A stretch of DNA of 12,493 nucleotides from Actinomycetes bacterium (GCA_021846485.1 JAJZWW010000057.1:1-12493), one strand, 5' to 3'; counted from the first letter of the stretch, positions 1 to 6,432 are shown. Notes: generated from the letters alone by a model not told the origin. A program made the numbers and translations.

Positions 1-199
1 GGACCGGTCCGACGCGACCAACGGGTCCGACGCGACCAACGGGTCCGACGCGACCAACGGGTCCGACGCGACCAACGGGGCGGCCGCCCTCGGCGGGGTC
101 ACCGGGGCGAGTCCGGCGGGGCGCCCGGCGACCCCGGTGCCTCCCCGCTCGTCGGCCCCGCGCAACCCGCCACGACCCCGCAAGAAGAAGCGCCGCTGA
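1..199 (+). CDS. secF: C-terminal tail of probable SecF (partial, 5' end outside window)
   Basis: The reading frame is open from base 2 and ends at TGA 197-199, giving 65 residues. It starts with four perfect copies of the hexapeptide SDATNG, continues as a low-complexity Gly/Pro/Ala/Ser linker and ends in the basic cluster RKKKRR. No conserved SecF transmembrane segment lies inside the window, so the identity rests on two points. In actinobacteria secD-secF commonly lies directly upstream of apt and rsh, and actinobacterial SecF proteins often end in a disordered, hydrophilic, Lys/Arg-rich cytoplasmic tail. SecF, with SecD, uses the proton gradient to aid late steps of Sec-dependent protein export at the membrane. 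The tail is not needed for the family fold and is probably unstructured. Another membrane protein with a disordered tail cannot be excluded from this fragment. A hairpin begins directly after the stop. Confidence 0.62.
   Translation, partial: DRSDATNGSDATNGSDATNGSDATNGAAALGGVTGASPAGRPATPVPPRSSAPRNPPRPRKKKRR
8..79 (+). repeat. Four perfect 18-bp tandem repeats inside the SecF tail
   Basis: The unit TCCGACGCGACCAACGGG occurs at 8-25, 26-43, 44-61 and 62-79 with no mismatch. Each unit encodes Ser-Asp-Ala-Thr-Asn-Gly in frame, so the array can gain or lose copies without shifting the frame. The seven bases before it do not match the unit, so the array probably starts at 8, although the window begins just upstream. 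Identity at the DNA level, including synonymous sites, points to recent expansion by slippage. Confidence 0.95.
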
Positions 200-221
200 C
201 CCGGCTCCGAGTCGAGCCGGG
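200..221 (+). terminator. Hairpin directly after secF stop, candidate terminator
   Basis: CCCGGCTC (200-207) and GAGCCGGG (214-221) form a perfect 8-bp stem with a 6-nt loop, starting on the base after the secF stop codon. No T-run follows, so this would be an atypical intrinsic terminator of the kind proposed for high-G+C actinobacteria, or an mRNA 3'-end stabiliser. The separate promoter candidate before apt fits a transcript boundary here. Confidence 0.45.
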
Positions 222-265
222 ATCGCTGCGCCCGGCCAGCGCCTCGCTTGCAGGCGGTCGTGGCA

Positions 266-334
266 GCGGGCCGGCGGTGGCTGCGGGCGGGGTCGTGGGC
301 CGGGCCGGGGGTGGCTGCGGGCCGGCGGTGGCTG
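266..334 (+). repeat. GC-rich direct repeats in the secF-apt gap
   Basis: The 18-mer GCGGGCCGGCGGTGGCTG occurs at 266-283 and again at 317-334. The sequence between them (284-316) holds two degenerate versions of the same GCGGGC/GGTGGCTG pattern. The stretch is G-rich on the plus strand. No convincing ORF with a start signal is visible. It looks like simple-sequence expansion; an mRNA or G-quadruplex structure is possible but not shown. Confidence 0.7.
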
Positions 335-371
335 GCTGCTGAGGTGTACGGGGCGGCGGGCGGGGAGGCGG

Positions 372-384
372 TACCGTGGCCGCG
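372..384 (+). promoter_or_regulatory. TACCGT -10-like element, probable leaderless apt start
   Basis: TACCGT at 372-377 fits the actinobacterial -10 pattern TANNNT and lies 6 nt before the GTG start at 384. That spacing would put the transcription start at or next to the start codon. A GGGGAGG run at 362-368 lies 15 nt from the GTG, too far for a normal ribosome-binding site, which favours leaderless initiation. Confidence 0.45.
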
Positions 385-914
385 TGCCCTTGGAGACCGA
401 CACCGTGACCGCCCTCGTCCGGGACGTTGCCGACTTCCCCCAGCAGGGCGTGGTCTTCAAGGACATCACCCCCCTGCTGGCCGACGACCGGGCGTTCGCA
501 GCCTGCGTCGCGACCCTGGCGGACGCGTTCGAGGACGCTGGCGTCGACAAGGTGCTCGGGATCGAGGCGCGCGGCTTCATCGTGGCTGCCCCGGTGGCTC
601 TGCGGGTGGGGGCCGGTTTCGTGCCCGTGCGCAAGGCAGGCAAGCTCCCCTGGAAGGTGGAGCGGGAGACCTACACCTTGGAGTACGGCTCGGACGCCCT
701 GGAGATCCACGCCGACGCGCTGGCCGTCGGCGAGCGCGTGCTGGTCATCGACGACGTCCTCGCGACCGGTGGGACCGCCTCGGCGGTCACCCGGCTCGCC
801 GGACGCCTAGGTGCCGAGGTGGTCGGCTTCGGCTGCATCCTCGAGCTCGGGTTCCTGGGCGGCCGGGCCCGTCTGGGTGCGGTGCCGGCTGTTTCGCTGG
901 TGAGCTACCCGTGA
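384..914 (+). CDS. apt: Adenine phosphoribosyltransferase
   Basis: The 176-residue product joins adenine to 5-phosphoribosyl-1-pyrophosphate to make AMP plus pyrophosphate, the cytoplasmic adenine salvage step. The N-terminus carries the typical Apt segment FPQQGVVFKDITPLL (18-32). The PRPP-binding signature VLVIDDVLATGGT lies at 119-131, with the paired Asp residues and the TGGT loop intact. Length matches the usual 170-180 residues. The GTG start is chosen because it immediately precedes the conserved N-terminal helix and sits behind a TACCGT element. The stop TGA (912-914) overlaps a GTG that opens a 9-codon micro-ORF leading into rsh, so apt and rsh are probably co-transcribed. The apt-rsh pair is common in actinobacteria and places a purine-nucleotide supplier beside the GTP-consuming alarmone enzyme. 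Nothing in the protein looks unusual. Confidence 0.97.
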   Translation: MPLETDTVTALVRDVADFPQQGVVFKDITPLLADDRAFAACVATLADAFEDAGVDKVLGIEARGFIVAAPVALRVGAGFVPVRKAGKLPWKVERETYTLEYGSDALEIHADALAVGERVLVIDDVLATGGTASAVTRLAGRLGAEVVGFGCILELGFLGGRARLGAVPAVSLVSYP

Positions 915-940
915 ACGTCCCGGCGGTGATCATACGGTGA
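911..940 (+). other. Nine-codon micro-ORF bridging apt and rsh
   Basis: GTG at 911 overlaps the apt stop (912-914), and the frame runs nine codons, MNVPAVIIR, to TGA at 938-940. That TGA in turn overlaps the rsh GTG start at 937. Both junctions therefore read GTGA. Translation of this peptide could pass terminating ribosomes from apt to rsh. Four of its nine residues are Val or Ile, one of them an ATA codon. No Shine-Dalgarno sequence is visible for it. It may simply be linker sequence that happens to be open. Confidence 0.3.
933..938 (+). promoter_or_regulatory. TACGGT -10-like element overlapping the rsh start
   Basis: TACGGT at 933-938 matches TANNNT but covers the first bases of the predicted rsh GTG (937). 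If it were an active -10 element, transcription would begin near 945. The transcript would then lack this start and would have to use the in-frame GTG at 973. It is a weak candidate, recorded because it bears on the choice of start. Confidence 0.2.
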
Positions 941-3168
941 GCCGGGTCGAAGGGGTCACCCGGGGCAGGGCGGTGGCGACCGTCGAGCGCGTCCTGCCCT
1001 GGCGCCGGCAGGTGCAGAGCGCCGACGCCCTCGCCCCGCTGCTCGGCGCCTACCGGGCCCGCCACCCGCGCTGCGACCCGGCCCTGCTGCTCCACGCCTA
1101 CGACGTCGCCGACCGTGCCCACGAGGGGCAGTTGCGGTCGTCGGGAGAGGCCTACATCTCCCACCCCCTGGCGGTGGCCACCCTGCTCGCCGGTCTCGGC
1201 CTCGACGACGTCACCTGCGCCGCCGCCCTGCTGCACGACGCGGTCGAGGACACGATCCTCACCCTGGAGGACGTCGAGCGTGAGCTCGGGACGACGATCG
1301 CCGCCATCGTCGACGGCGTGACCAAGCTCGACCGGCTGCGCTACGACTCCAAGCAGGCGCAGCAGGCGGCCACCATCCGCAAGATGCTCGTGGCGATGGC
1401 CAAGGACCCGAGGGTGCTGCTCATCAAGCTCGCCGACCGGCTCCACAACATGCTCACGGTCGCCGCGCTGCCGGAGTGGAAGCAGAAGCGCACCGCCCAG
1501 GAGACCCTGGACATCTACGCGCCGCTGGCCCACCGCTTCGGCATCCAGGACATCAAGTGGCAGCTCGAGGATCTGGCGTTCGCCACCCTGCACCCCCGAC
1601 GCTACGCCGAGATCGAGCAGATGGTCGCTACGCGGGCCCCCGAGCGGGACCTCTATCTCGCCCAGGTGATCGCTCAGGTCGAGGAGCGTCTGGCCGCAGC
1701 GCGCATCGAGGGCCGGGTCACCGGCCGACCCAAGCACCTCTACTCGATCTACGAGAAGATGGTCGTGAAGGGCAAGGAGTTCGACGAGATCTACGACCTC
1801 GTCGGGGTGCGGATCCTCGTCGAGTCGGTCAAGGACTGCTGGGCCGCCCTCGGCGCGGTGCACGGCGCATGGACGCCGGTGCAGGGACGTTTCAAGGACT
1901 ACATCAACACCCCCAAGTTCAACCTCTACCAGTCGCTGCACACCACCGTCGTCGGAGCGCAGGGCAAGCCGCTGGAGATCCAGATCCGAACCCGGGAGAT
2001 GCACGGCCGGGCCGAGCGGGGCATCGCCGCGCACTGGGGCTACAAGGAGCAGGCGTCGGCCGCCGACGTGGCGTGGCTCCAGCGCATCGTCGACTGGTCC
2101 ACCGAGAGCAGCGACCCGGTCGAGTTCCTCGAGACCTTGAAGCTGGACCTGGAGACCGACGAGGTCTTCGTGTTCACCCCGAAGGGCGACGTTGTCACGC
2201 TGCCGTCGGGCGCGACCCCGATCGACTTCGCTTACAGCATCCACACCGAGATCGGGCACCGCTGCATCGGCGCGCGGGTGAACGGCCGGCTGGTGCCCCT
2301 CGACTCCAAGCTGGCATCGGGCGACAGCATCGAGATCTTCACCTCCAAGGTCGCCTCCGCCGGACCCAGCCGGGACTGGCTGCAGGTCGCGGCCACGCCG
2401 CGGGCGCGGGCCAAGATCCGCCAGTGGTTCAGCCGGGAGCGGCGGGAGGACGCCATCGAGTCCGGCCGCGACGAGCTGGCCAAAGCGCTCCGCAAGGAGG
2501 GGCTGCCGGTCCAGAAGCTCACCAACTCCCCACTCCTCGCCGAGCTGGCCGCCTCCATGCACTACGCCGACCTCGACGCGCTGCACGTGGCGATCGGCGA
2601 GGGTCACGTGTCGGCCCGATCGGTTGCCCAGCGGGTCGCCAGGGAGCTGCACACCGGCGACCACGAGGACCAGATACCGGCTACGGCCAGGCGGCCGCGG
2701 CGGGTCGGATCCCGCCAGGGGGTGCACGTCGAGGGTCTCGACGACGTCATGGTGCGCCTCTCGCGCTGCTGCACCCCGGTGCCCGGTGACGAGATCATCG
2801 GGTTCGTCACCCGGGGCCGGGGGGTGAGCGTCCACCGCAGCGACTGCTCCAACGCCGTGGCCCTGTCTGCCGGCGAGGTCGGCCGGCTCATCGAAGTGGA
2901 GTGGGACGACCGGGGCGGGTCGTTCACCGCTGCCGTGGAGCTGAAGGCCCTCGATCGTAGCCGCCTCGGCGTCGACGTGTGGAAGGTGGTCTCCGATCAC
3001 CATCTCAACATCCTGCGCAGCGAGACCCTGACCGGGAACGACCGGGTGACCCGGATGCGCTTCGAGTTCGAGCTGGCCGACCCGACCCACCTGGAGTCGG
3101 TCCTCAACGCGATCAAGCGGATCGACAGCGTTTACGACGCCTACCGGGTCCTCCCGAGCCGGGGTTGA
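937..3168 (+). CDS. rsh: Bifunctional (p)ppGpp synthetase/hydrolase (RelA/SpoT homologue)
   Basis: The 743-residue protein makes and degrades the stringent-response alarmones ppGpp and pppGpp. The N-terminal HD hydrolase domain is intact, with H76, H100-D101 in LLHDAVEDT and the later LADRLHNM segment (165-172). The synthetase domain follows (about 265-380) and includes YDLVGVRI, RFKDYINTPK (318-327) and LEIQIRT. The RFKD motif is the RXKD type found in bifunctional Rel/Rsh enzymes rather than the EXDD type of dedicated RelA synthetases. The regulatory half has a TGS domain (about 409-470), a Cys-rich zinc-finger-like segment with C611, C612, H633 and C637, and a C-terminal ACT domain (about 664-740) that contacts the ribosome and uncharged tRNA. 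Length is typical. The GTG at 937 overlaps the micro-ORF stop; the in-frame GTG at 973 is an alternative and both lie upstream of the conserved domain. Confidence 0.98.
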   Translation: MSRVEGVTRGRAVATVERVLPWRRQVQSADALAPLLGAYRARHPRCDPALLLHAYDVADRAHEGQLRSSGEAYISHPLAVATLLAGLGLDDVTCAAALLHDAVEDTILTLEDVERELGTTIAAIVDGVTKLDRLRYDSKQAQQAATIRKMLVAMAKDPRVLLIKLADRLHNMLTVAALPEWKQKRTAQETLDIYAPLAHRFGIQDIKWQLEDLAFATLHPRRYAEIEQMVATRAPERDLYLAQVIAQVEERLAAARIEGRVTGRPKHLYSIYEKMVVKGKEFDEIYDLVGVRILVESVKDCWAALGAVHGAWTPVQGRFKDYINTPKFNLYQSLHTTVVGAQGKPLEIQIRTREMHGRAERGIAAHWGYKEQASAADVAWLQRIVDWSTESSDPVEFLETLKLDLETDEVFVFTPKGDVVTLPSGATPIDFAYSIHTEIGHRCIGARVNGRLVPLDSKLASGDSIEIFTSKVASAGPSRDWLQVAATPRARAKIRQWFSRERREDAIESGRDELAKALRKEGLPVQKLTNSPLLAELAASMHYADLDALHVAIGEGHVSARSVAQRVARELHTGDHEDQIPATARRPRRVGSRQGVHVEGLDDVMVRLSRCCTPVPGDEIIGFVTRGRGVSVHRSDCSNAVALSAGEVGRLIEVEWDDRGGSFTAAVELKALDRSRLGVDVWKVVSDHHLNILRSETLTGNDRVTRMRFEFELADPTHLESVLNAIKRIDSVYDAYRVLPSRG

Positions 3169-3264
3169 AGTCGGGAGGCCCCCGGCGTCCCGCTGATCGC
3201 GTCTTGGCGCGCGGCCACGGCCCCCTGGCGTCCGTGCAGGCCATCGCCGTGCAGGAGCGGTCAT

Positions 3265-3279
3265 CGACTGCTGCAGTCG
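3265..3279. promoter_or_regulatory. Inverted repeat upstream of the small-ORF promoter
   Basis: CGACTG (3265-3270) and CAGTCG (3274-3279) form a perfect 6-bp inverted repeat around CTG. It ends 14 bp before the TAGGAT element at 3294-3299, so it lies where the -35 region would be. It could be a repressor or activator site for the 57-residue ORF, or chance. There is no T-run to suggest a terminator for rsh. Confidence 0.25.
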
Positions 3280-3293
3280 CGCGCGCGGGTGAG

Positions 3294-3299
3294 TAGGAT
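3294..3299 (+). promoter_or_regulatory. TAGGAT -10 element for the 57-residue ORF
   Basis: TAGGAT fits TANNNT and lies 47 bp before the ATG at 3347. Transcription would start near 3306, giving a short leader of about 40 nt that contains both copies of the 18-bp Shine-Dalgarno repeat. No clear -35 hexamer is visible. Confidence 0.45.
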
Positions 3300-3305
3300 G
3301 ATCGT

Positions 3306-3341
3306 GGTTGTTGTCGGGGGAGCGGTTGCTGTCGGGGGAGG
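3306..3341 (+). repeat. Duplicated 18-bp Shine-Dalgarno module
   Basis: GGTTGTTGTCGGGGGAGC (3306-3323) is followed directly by GGTTGCTGTCGGGGGAGG (3324-3341), with two mismatches. Each copy contains a GGGGGAG purine run. The second copy's GGGGGAGG (3334-3341) lies 5 nt before ATG 3347 and is the working ribosome-binding site. The first copy would serve an in-frame start such as GTG 3331 or would act as a standby site. Confidence 0.7.
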
Positions 3342-3346
3342 TAGTC

Positions 3347-3520
3347 ATGTCCTGGAGCCAGGGAGTCGTCGAGCTCATCCGGTGGCGGCAGCGGCGCCGC
3401 CGGGAAGCCAGGCAGGTGGCCGACCTGGTGGAGGAGGCGGAGCGCTGGCTCGTGGCCCAACGCCCACCGGCCCGTCCCGACCAGATCTGGCCGCCGATCC
3501 AGGAGAGCCCGCCGGCCTGA
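3347..3520 (+). CDS. Small hypothetical protein, 57 residues, between rsh and hisS
   Basis: I do not recognise this protein. Evidence that it is a gene is the strong GGGGGAGG ribosome-binding site 5 nt before the ATG, an upstream TAGGAT element, and G/C-ending codons through nearly the whole frame. The product begins MSWSQGVVELIRW and carries a basic run RQRRRREAR. A charged, probably amphipathic helix follows (about residues 18-38, including VADLVEEAERWL), then a Pro-rich tail with a Trp. No signal peptide, membrane segment or metal ligands are visible. The basic-then-acidic helix could bind nucleic acid or a protein partner, but that is inference. In many actinobacteria the rsh-hisS interval holds larger genes such as a peptidyl-prolyl isomerase or a metallo-hydrolase; none is present here. 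An in-frame TTG at 3308 would add 13 residues but lacks a ribosome-binding site. Confidence 0.6.
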   Translation: MSWSQGVVELIRWRQRRRREARQVADLVEEAERWLVAQRPPARPDQIWPPIQESPPA

Positions 3521-3528
3521 ACCGATCC

Positions 3529-3551
3529 GGCGTCACCGTCGCAGGGACGCC
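3529..3551 (+). terminator. Weak hairpin after the 57-residue ORF
   Basis: GGCGTC (3529-3534) pairs with GACGCC (3546-3551) across an 11-nt loop, starting 9 nt after the stop codon. The stem is short and lacks a T-run. It is a possible transcript end before the hisS promoter, with low certainty. Confidence 0.22.
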
Positions 3552-3636
3552 AGTGCGGTATCCGCCGGGCCCGAGATCGCGGGGCGCCCGGCACCGACCG
3601 GTGGCCCGGGCGCTGCAGGGTCGGCCCGCCGGCCGG

Positions 3637-3651
3637 TAGCGTCTGGGCCGA
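3637..3651 (+). promoter_or_regulatory. TAGCGT -10-like element, probable leaderless hisS start
   Basis: TAGCGT at 3637-3642 fits TANNNT, with 8 nt between it and ATG 3651. No Shine-Dalgarno sequence lies in the intervening CTGGGCCG. Together these suggest a transcript that begins at or within two bases of the start codon. Confidence 0.45.
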
Positions 3652-4928
3652 TGGCCCCCAACGTCCAGCCGCCGCGTGGCATGCGCGACTTCCTCCCCGA
3701 CGAGAAGGCCCGGAGGGAGGGCGTCCTGGCTGCCATCCGGGACTCTTTCGCGTCCTACGGCTACCGGGAGATCGAGACCCCGGCGCTCGAGGAGCTGGGG
3801 AGGCTCGAGTCGGGTCAGGCGGGGGACAACGAGAAGCTGATCTTCCGGGTCCAAAGGCGCGGCCTCGACCCCGACGTGGCGGTCCTGCCGGGATCGTCAG
3901 CTGACCTGGGCCTCCGCTTCGACCTCACCGTGCCGCTGGCCCGGTTCTACGCCACGCACCGCGCGGAGCTGCCCGAGGTCTTCCGGGCCGTGCAGGTGGC
4001 GCCGGTGTGGCGGGCGGAGAGACCCCAGCGGGGACGGTACCGCCAGTTCCACCAGTGCGACATAGACGTCATAGGAGAGCCCGGCCCGGTGGCCGAGGTC
4101 GAGCTGGTGGTCGCTACCCTCGACGCACTGGAGGCGCTCGGAGTGACGGGCGGGAGGGTCCGGCTCAACGACCGGACGCTCCTCGCCGGCCTGCTGGAGG
4201 CTTGCGGGTTCGCCCCCGGGATGCACCCCGGGGTCCTGGTCACCATCGACAAGCTGGACAAGGAGGGTCTCGAGGGGGTGGCCAAGGAGCTGGCCGCCCG
4301 GGAGCTCCCCGCGGGGCCCTGCGGCCGGCTGGTGGGGGTGCTCGCGGATCTCGCCTCCGCTGCCGGCGACTTCGACGCGACCCTCGGCACCCTGCCGGGC
4401 CGGGCTCCGGAGCGGGCGGAGCGGATCCTCGAGATCCGCGATGGGGTGCTCGAGGCGAAACCCGACGCGCAGGTCGTTGCCGACGCCACCATGGTGCGCG
4501 GGCAGGGGTACTACACCGGTCCGATCTTCGAGCTGTACCACCCGGATTTTGCCGGAGCAGTCGGTGGGGGGGGCCGCTACGACGGGATGATCGGTCGTTT
4601 CCTCGGCTCCGAAGTCCCGGCCTGCGGCTTCTCGATCGGCTTCGAGAGGGTCGTCGAGCTCGTCGATCCCTCCCGTTTCAGCGCGCGCCGGCGCAAGGTC
4701 GCGCTGGTCCATACCGAGCAGGTTCCGGCGGGGAGGCTCGTCGCCTGGCAGCGCCGGCTGATCGGCGTCGGCGCCGAGGTGCGCCTCGTGCCACGCCGGC
4801 GCAACCTGAGCCGCCAGCTCGAGGCCCTGGCCGCCGAGGGGTTCAGCGAGTGGGCGGAGCTCGACGCGACCGCCCGACCGCCCTCCACTTCGGGCGCTGC
4901 GGGCCTCGACCTCCGGCACCTGCACTGA
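3651..4928 (+). CDS. hisS: Histidyl-tRNA synthetase
   Basis: The 425-residue class II synthetase charges tRNA-His with histidine using ATP in the cytoplasm. The N-terminus has PPRGMRDFLPDEKARRE (8-24). LRFDLTVPLARFYA (88-101) belongs to motif 1 and its surroundings. Motif 2 is RAERPQRGRYRQFHQCDID (121-139) with R121 and E123. The histidine-binding loop reads VRGQGYYTGPIFE (282-294) with R283. Motif 3 includes GGGGRYDGM (305-313) and FSIGFERV (327-334). The loop differs from the common RGLDYYT form, but RGQGYYTG is, to my knowledge, seen in an actinobacterial subgroup of true HisRS. The C-terminal anticodon-binding region starts near 348 and is somewhat divergent at the very end. A G8 run (4566-4573) encodes part of the Gly-rich stretch; the frame is intact across it. 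HisZ is unlikely because motif 2 and the tRNA-binding C-terminus are retained. Confidence 0.97.
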   Translation: MAPNVQPPRGMRDFLPDEKARREGVLAAIRDSFASYGYREIETPALEELGRLESGQAGDNEKLIFRVQRRGLDPDVAVLPGSSADLGLRFDLTVPLARFYATHRAELPEVFRAVQVAPVWRAERPQRGRYRQFHQCDIDVIGEPGPVAEVELVVATLDALEALGVTGGRVRLNDRTLLAGLLEACGFAPGMHPGVLVTIDKLDKEGLEGVAKELAARELPAGPCGRLVGVLADLASAAGDFDATLGTLPGRAPERAERILEIRDGVLEAKPDAQVVADATMVRGQGYYTGPIFELYHPDFAGAVGGGGRYDGMIGRFLGSEVPACGFSIGFERVVELVDPSRFSARRRKVALVHTEQVPAGRLVAWQRRLIGVGAEVRLVPRRRNLSRQLEALAAEGFSEWAELDATARPPSTSGAAGLDLRHLH

Positions 4929-4993
4929 CCGGTGCCCTGCCGCCCCGGCCCGGCCGTCCATTGTCCCCCTCGATGCCGCCCGACCCCGCTGAC

Positions 4994-5022
4994 CGCCCGC
5001 GCTGACGCCAGCTGAGCGGGCG
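4994..5022 (+). terminator. Strong bulged hairpin between hisS and rarA
   Basis: CGCCCGC (4994-5000) pairs with GCGGGCG (5016-5022). Inside it GCTG (5001-5004) pairs with CAGC (5009-5012) around the loop ACGC, leaving TGA (5013-5015) as a bulge. The result is an 11-bp GC-rich structure starting 65 nt after the hisS stop. There is no T-run. It may end the hisS transcript or sit in the rarA leader. The rest of the 129-bp gap shows no clear promoter. Confidence 0.4.
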
Positions 5023-5057
5023 ACCCCAGCCACCGAAGAGGAACCACCCGACCCGCC

Positions 5058-6428
5058 ATGCCCGAGGATCTCTTCGCTGCCGCCGCCGAGCAACGCCTCG
5101 CCGCCAGCGCCCCGCTGGCGGCCCGGATGCGCCCCCGTCGTCTCGCCGAGGTCGTCGGCCAGGAGCACCTGCTCGGGACGGGCCGGCCGCTTCGTGCCCT
5201 GATCGAGGCGGACAAGCTCTCGTCGGTGATCCTCTGGGGCCCGCCCGGGACCGGCAAGACGACCCTTGCCCGGCTCATCGCGGGTGCGACGACCCGTGAC
5301 TTCGTGCCGTTGTCGGCGGTGACTGCCGGCGTGAAGGACGTGCGGGAGGCCGTCGAGCGCTCCCGGCGGGTGCTCGGGGAGCAGGCGCGCGGCACGATCC
5401 TGTTCCTCGACGAGGTGCACCGATTCAACAAGGCCCAGCAGGATGCCCTCCTCCCCGCAGTGGAGGATGGGACCCTCACGCTGATCGGGGCGACGACCGA
5501 GAACCCCTTCTTCTCGGTCAACTCGCCGCTGCTCAGCCGCTCCACGCTGTTCCGCTTGGAGCCGCTCGGTCCCGACGACCTGCGTACGGTGGTCCGCCGC
5601 GCCCTGGGCGCCGAGGACGCTGCTGCCACCGATGATGCAGTGGACCTGCTGGTGAACCTGGTGGACGGCGACGCCCGGGCCGTCCTCACCAGCCTGGAGG
5701 TGGCGATTGCCCTCGCCGGGGACGGTCCGGTCGAGGTCTCGACCGTCGAGGCAGCCCGCAGCACCCGGGCGGTGCGCTACGGCGACGACGAGCACTACGA
5801 CATCGTCAGCGCGTTCATCAAGTCGATCCGTGGCTCCGACGTGGATGCCGGGTTGTACTGGCTGGCCCGGATGCTCGCCGCCGGCGAAGACGCCCGCTAC
5901 GTGGCTCGCCGGCTGGTGATCCTCGCGAGCGAGGACGTGGGGATGGCCGACCCGACCGCACTGCTGGTGGCCGATGCCGCCGCGCGGGCGGTGGAGGTCG
6001 TCGGCCTGCCCGAGGCGCAGCTCAACCTGGCCCAGGCGGTCGTCCACCTGGCGGGCGCTCCTAAGTCCAACCGGGTGACCGTGGCGCTGGCGGCGGCCCG
6101 CCGGGACGTGGAGGAGCTACCCGCCGGCCGGGTGCCGCCCCACCTCCGGGACGCCCACTACCCAGGCGCTTCTCGCCTCGGGCACGGCTCCGGCTACCGC
6201 TACCCGCACGACGACCCCTCGGGGTGGGTGGAGCAGGTGTACCGGCCCGAGCACCTGGAGGGCCGGAGGTACTACGAGCCGTCGTCCCACGGCCGGGAGG
6301 CCGGTTGGGGGAAGTGGCGTGCGCCCGGCGGTGGGACGGGGCCCGGTGGGACGGGGCCCCGTGGGACGGGGCCCGGTGGGGATGGGCCGGCCAGCGGGGG
6401 CGCCCTCGGGGGCGGAGAGCAGGAGTAA
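5058..6428 (+). CDS. rarA: Replication-associated recombination protein A (RarA/MgsA AAA+ ATPase)
   Basis: The 456-residue clamp-loader-like AAA+ ATPase acts at stalled replication forks. The N-terminus RPRRLAEVVGQEHLLG (26-41) is characteristic. Walker A is GPPGTGKTT (61-69), Walker B ILFLDEVHRFNKAQQD (114-129), sensor 1 GATTENP (144-150), and SPLLSR (156-161) carries the arginine finger. The C-terminal tetramerisation region HYDIVSAFIKSIRGSDVDAG begins near residue 247, and the family's usual end VEQVYRPEHLEGRRYYEP is present near 396. About 40 residues follow that the family does not need, made of GGTGP-type repeats. The ATG at 5058 matches the normal MxxLF start, but its only purine-rich upstream site (GAAGAGGA) is about 15 nt away. 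RarA commonly lies between hisS and alaS in actinobacteria. The end AGGAG-TAA also supplies a ribosome-binding site to a possible micro-ORF. Confidence 0.97.
   Translation: MPEDLFAAAAEQRLAASAPLAARMRPRRLAEVVGQEHLLGTGRPLRALIEADKLSSVILWGPPGTGKTTLARLIAGATTRDFVPLSAVTAGVKDVREAVERSRRVLGEQARGTILFLDEVHRFNKAQQDALLPAVEDGTLTLIGATTENPFFSVNSPLLSRSTLFRLEPLGPDDLRTVVRRALGAEDAAATDDAVDLLVNLVDGDARAVLTSLEVAIALAGDGPVEVSTVEAARSTRAVRYGDDEHYDIVSAFIKSIRGSDVDAGLYWLARMLAAGEDARYVARRLVILASEDVGMADPTALLVADAAARAVEVVGLPEAQLNLAQAVVHLAGAPKSNRVTVALAAARRDVEELPAGRVPPHLRDAHYPGASRLGHGSGYRYPHDDPSGWVEQVYRPEHLEGRRYYEPSSHGREAGWGKWRAPGGGTGPGGTGPRGTGPGGDGPASGGALGGGEQE
6330..6389 (+). repeat. 15-bp tandem repeats in the rarA tail
   Basis: GGTGGGACGGGGCCC occurs at 6330-6344 and 6345-6359, then with one mismatch at 6360-6374 and more degenerately at 6375-6389. 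It encodes repeated Gly-Gly-Thr-Gly-Pro in the rarA frame, a flexible disordered tail. The unit is a multiple of three, so copy number can vary without breaking the gene. Confidence 0.9.
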
Positions 6429-6432
6429 GGCC

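Noticed and set aside
787..3594. 935-codon open frame on the minus strand across rsh
   Set aside because: It mirrors the codon structure of the clearly conserved rsh gene. Its translation is low-complexity, rich in Gly/Val/Asp/His, with no domain, as expected for antisense frames in high-G+C DNA.
4566..4573. G8 homopolymer in hisS as a phase-variable site or frameshift
   Set aside because: The frame is intact through it and encodes the conserved Gly-rich segment; one such run in G+C-rich coding DNA needs no special explanation.
3897..6047. 716-codon minus-strand frame across hisS and rarA
   Set aside because: It covers two conserved plus-strand genes and an intergenic gap with repetitive, domain-free translation.
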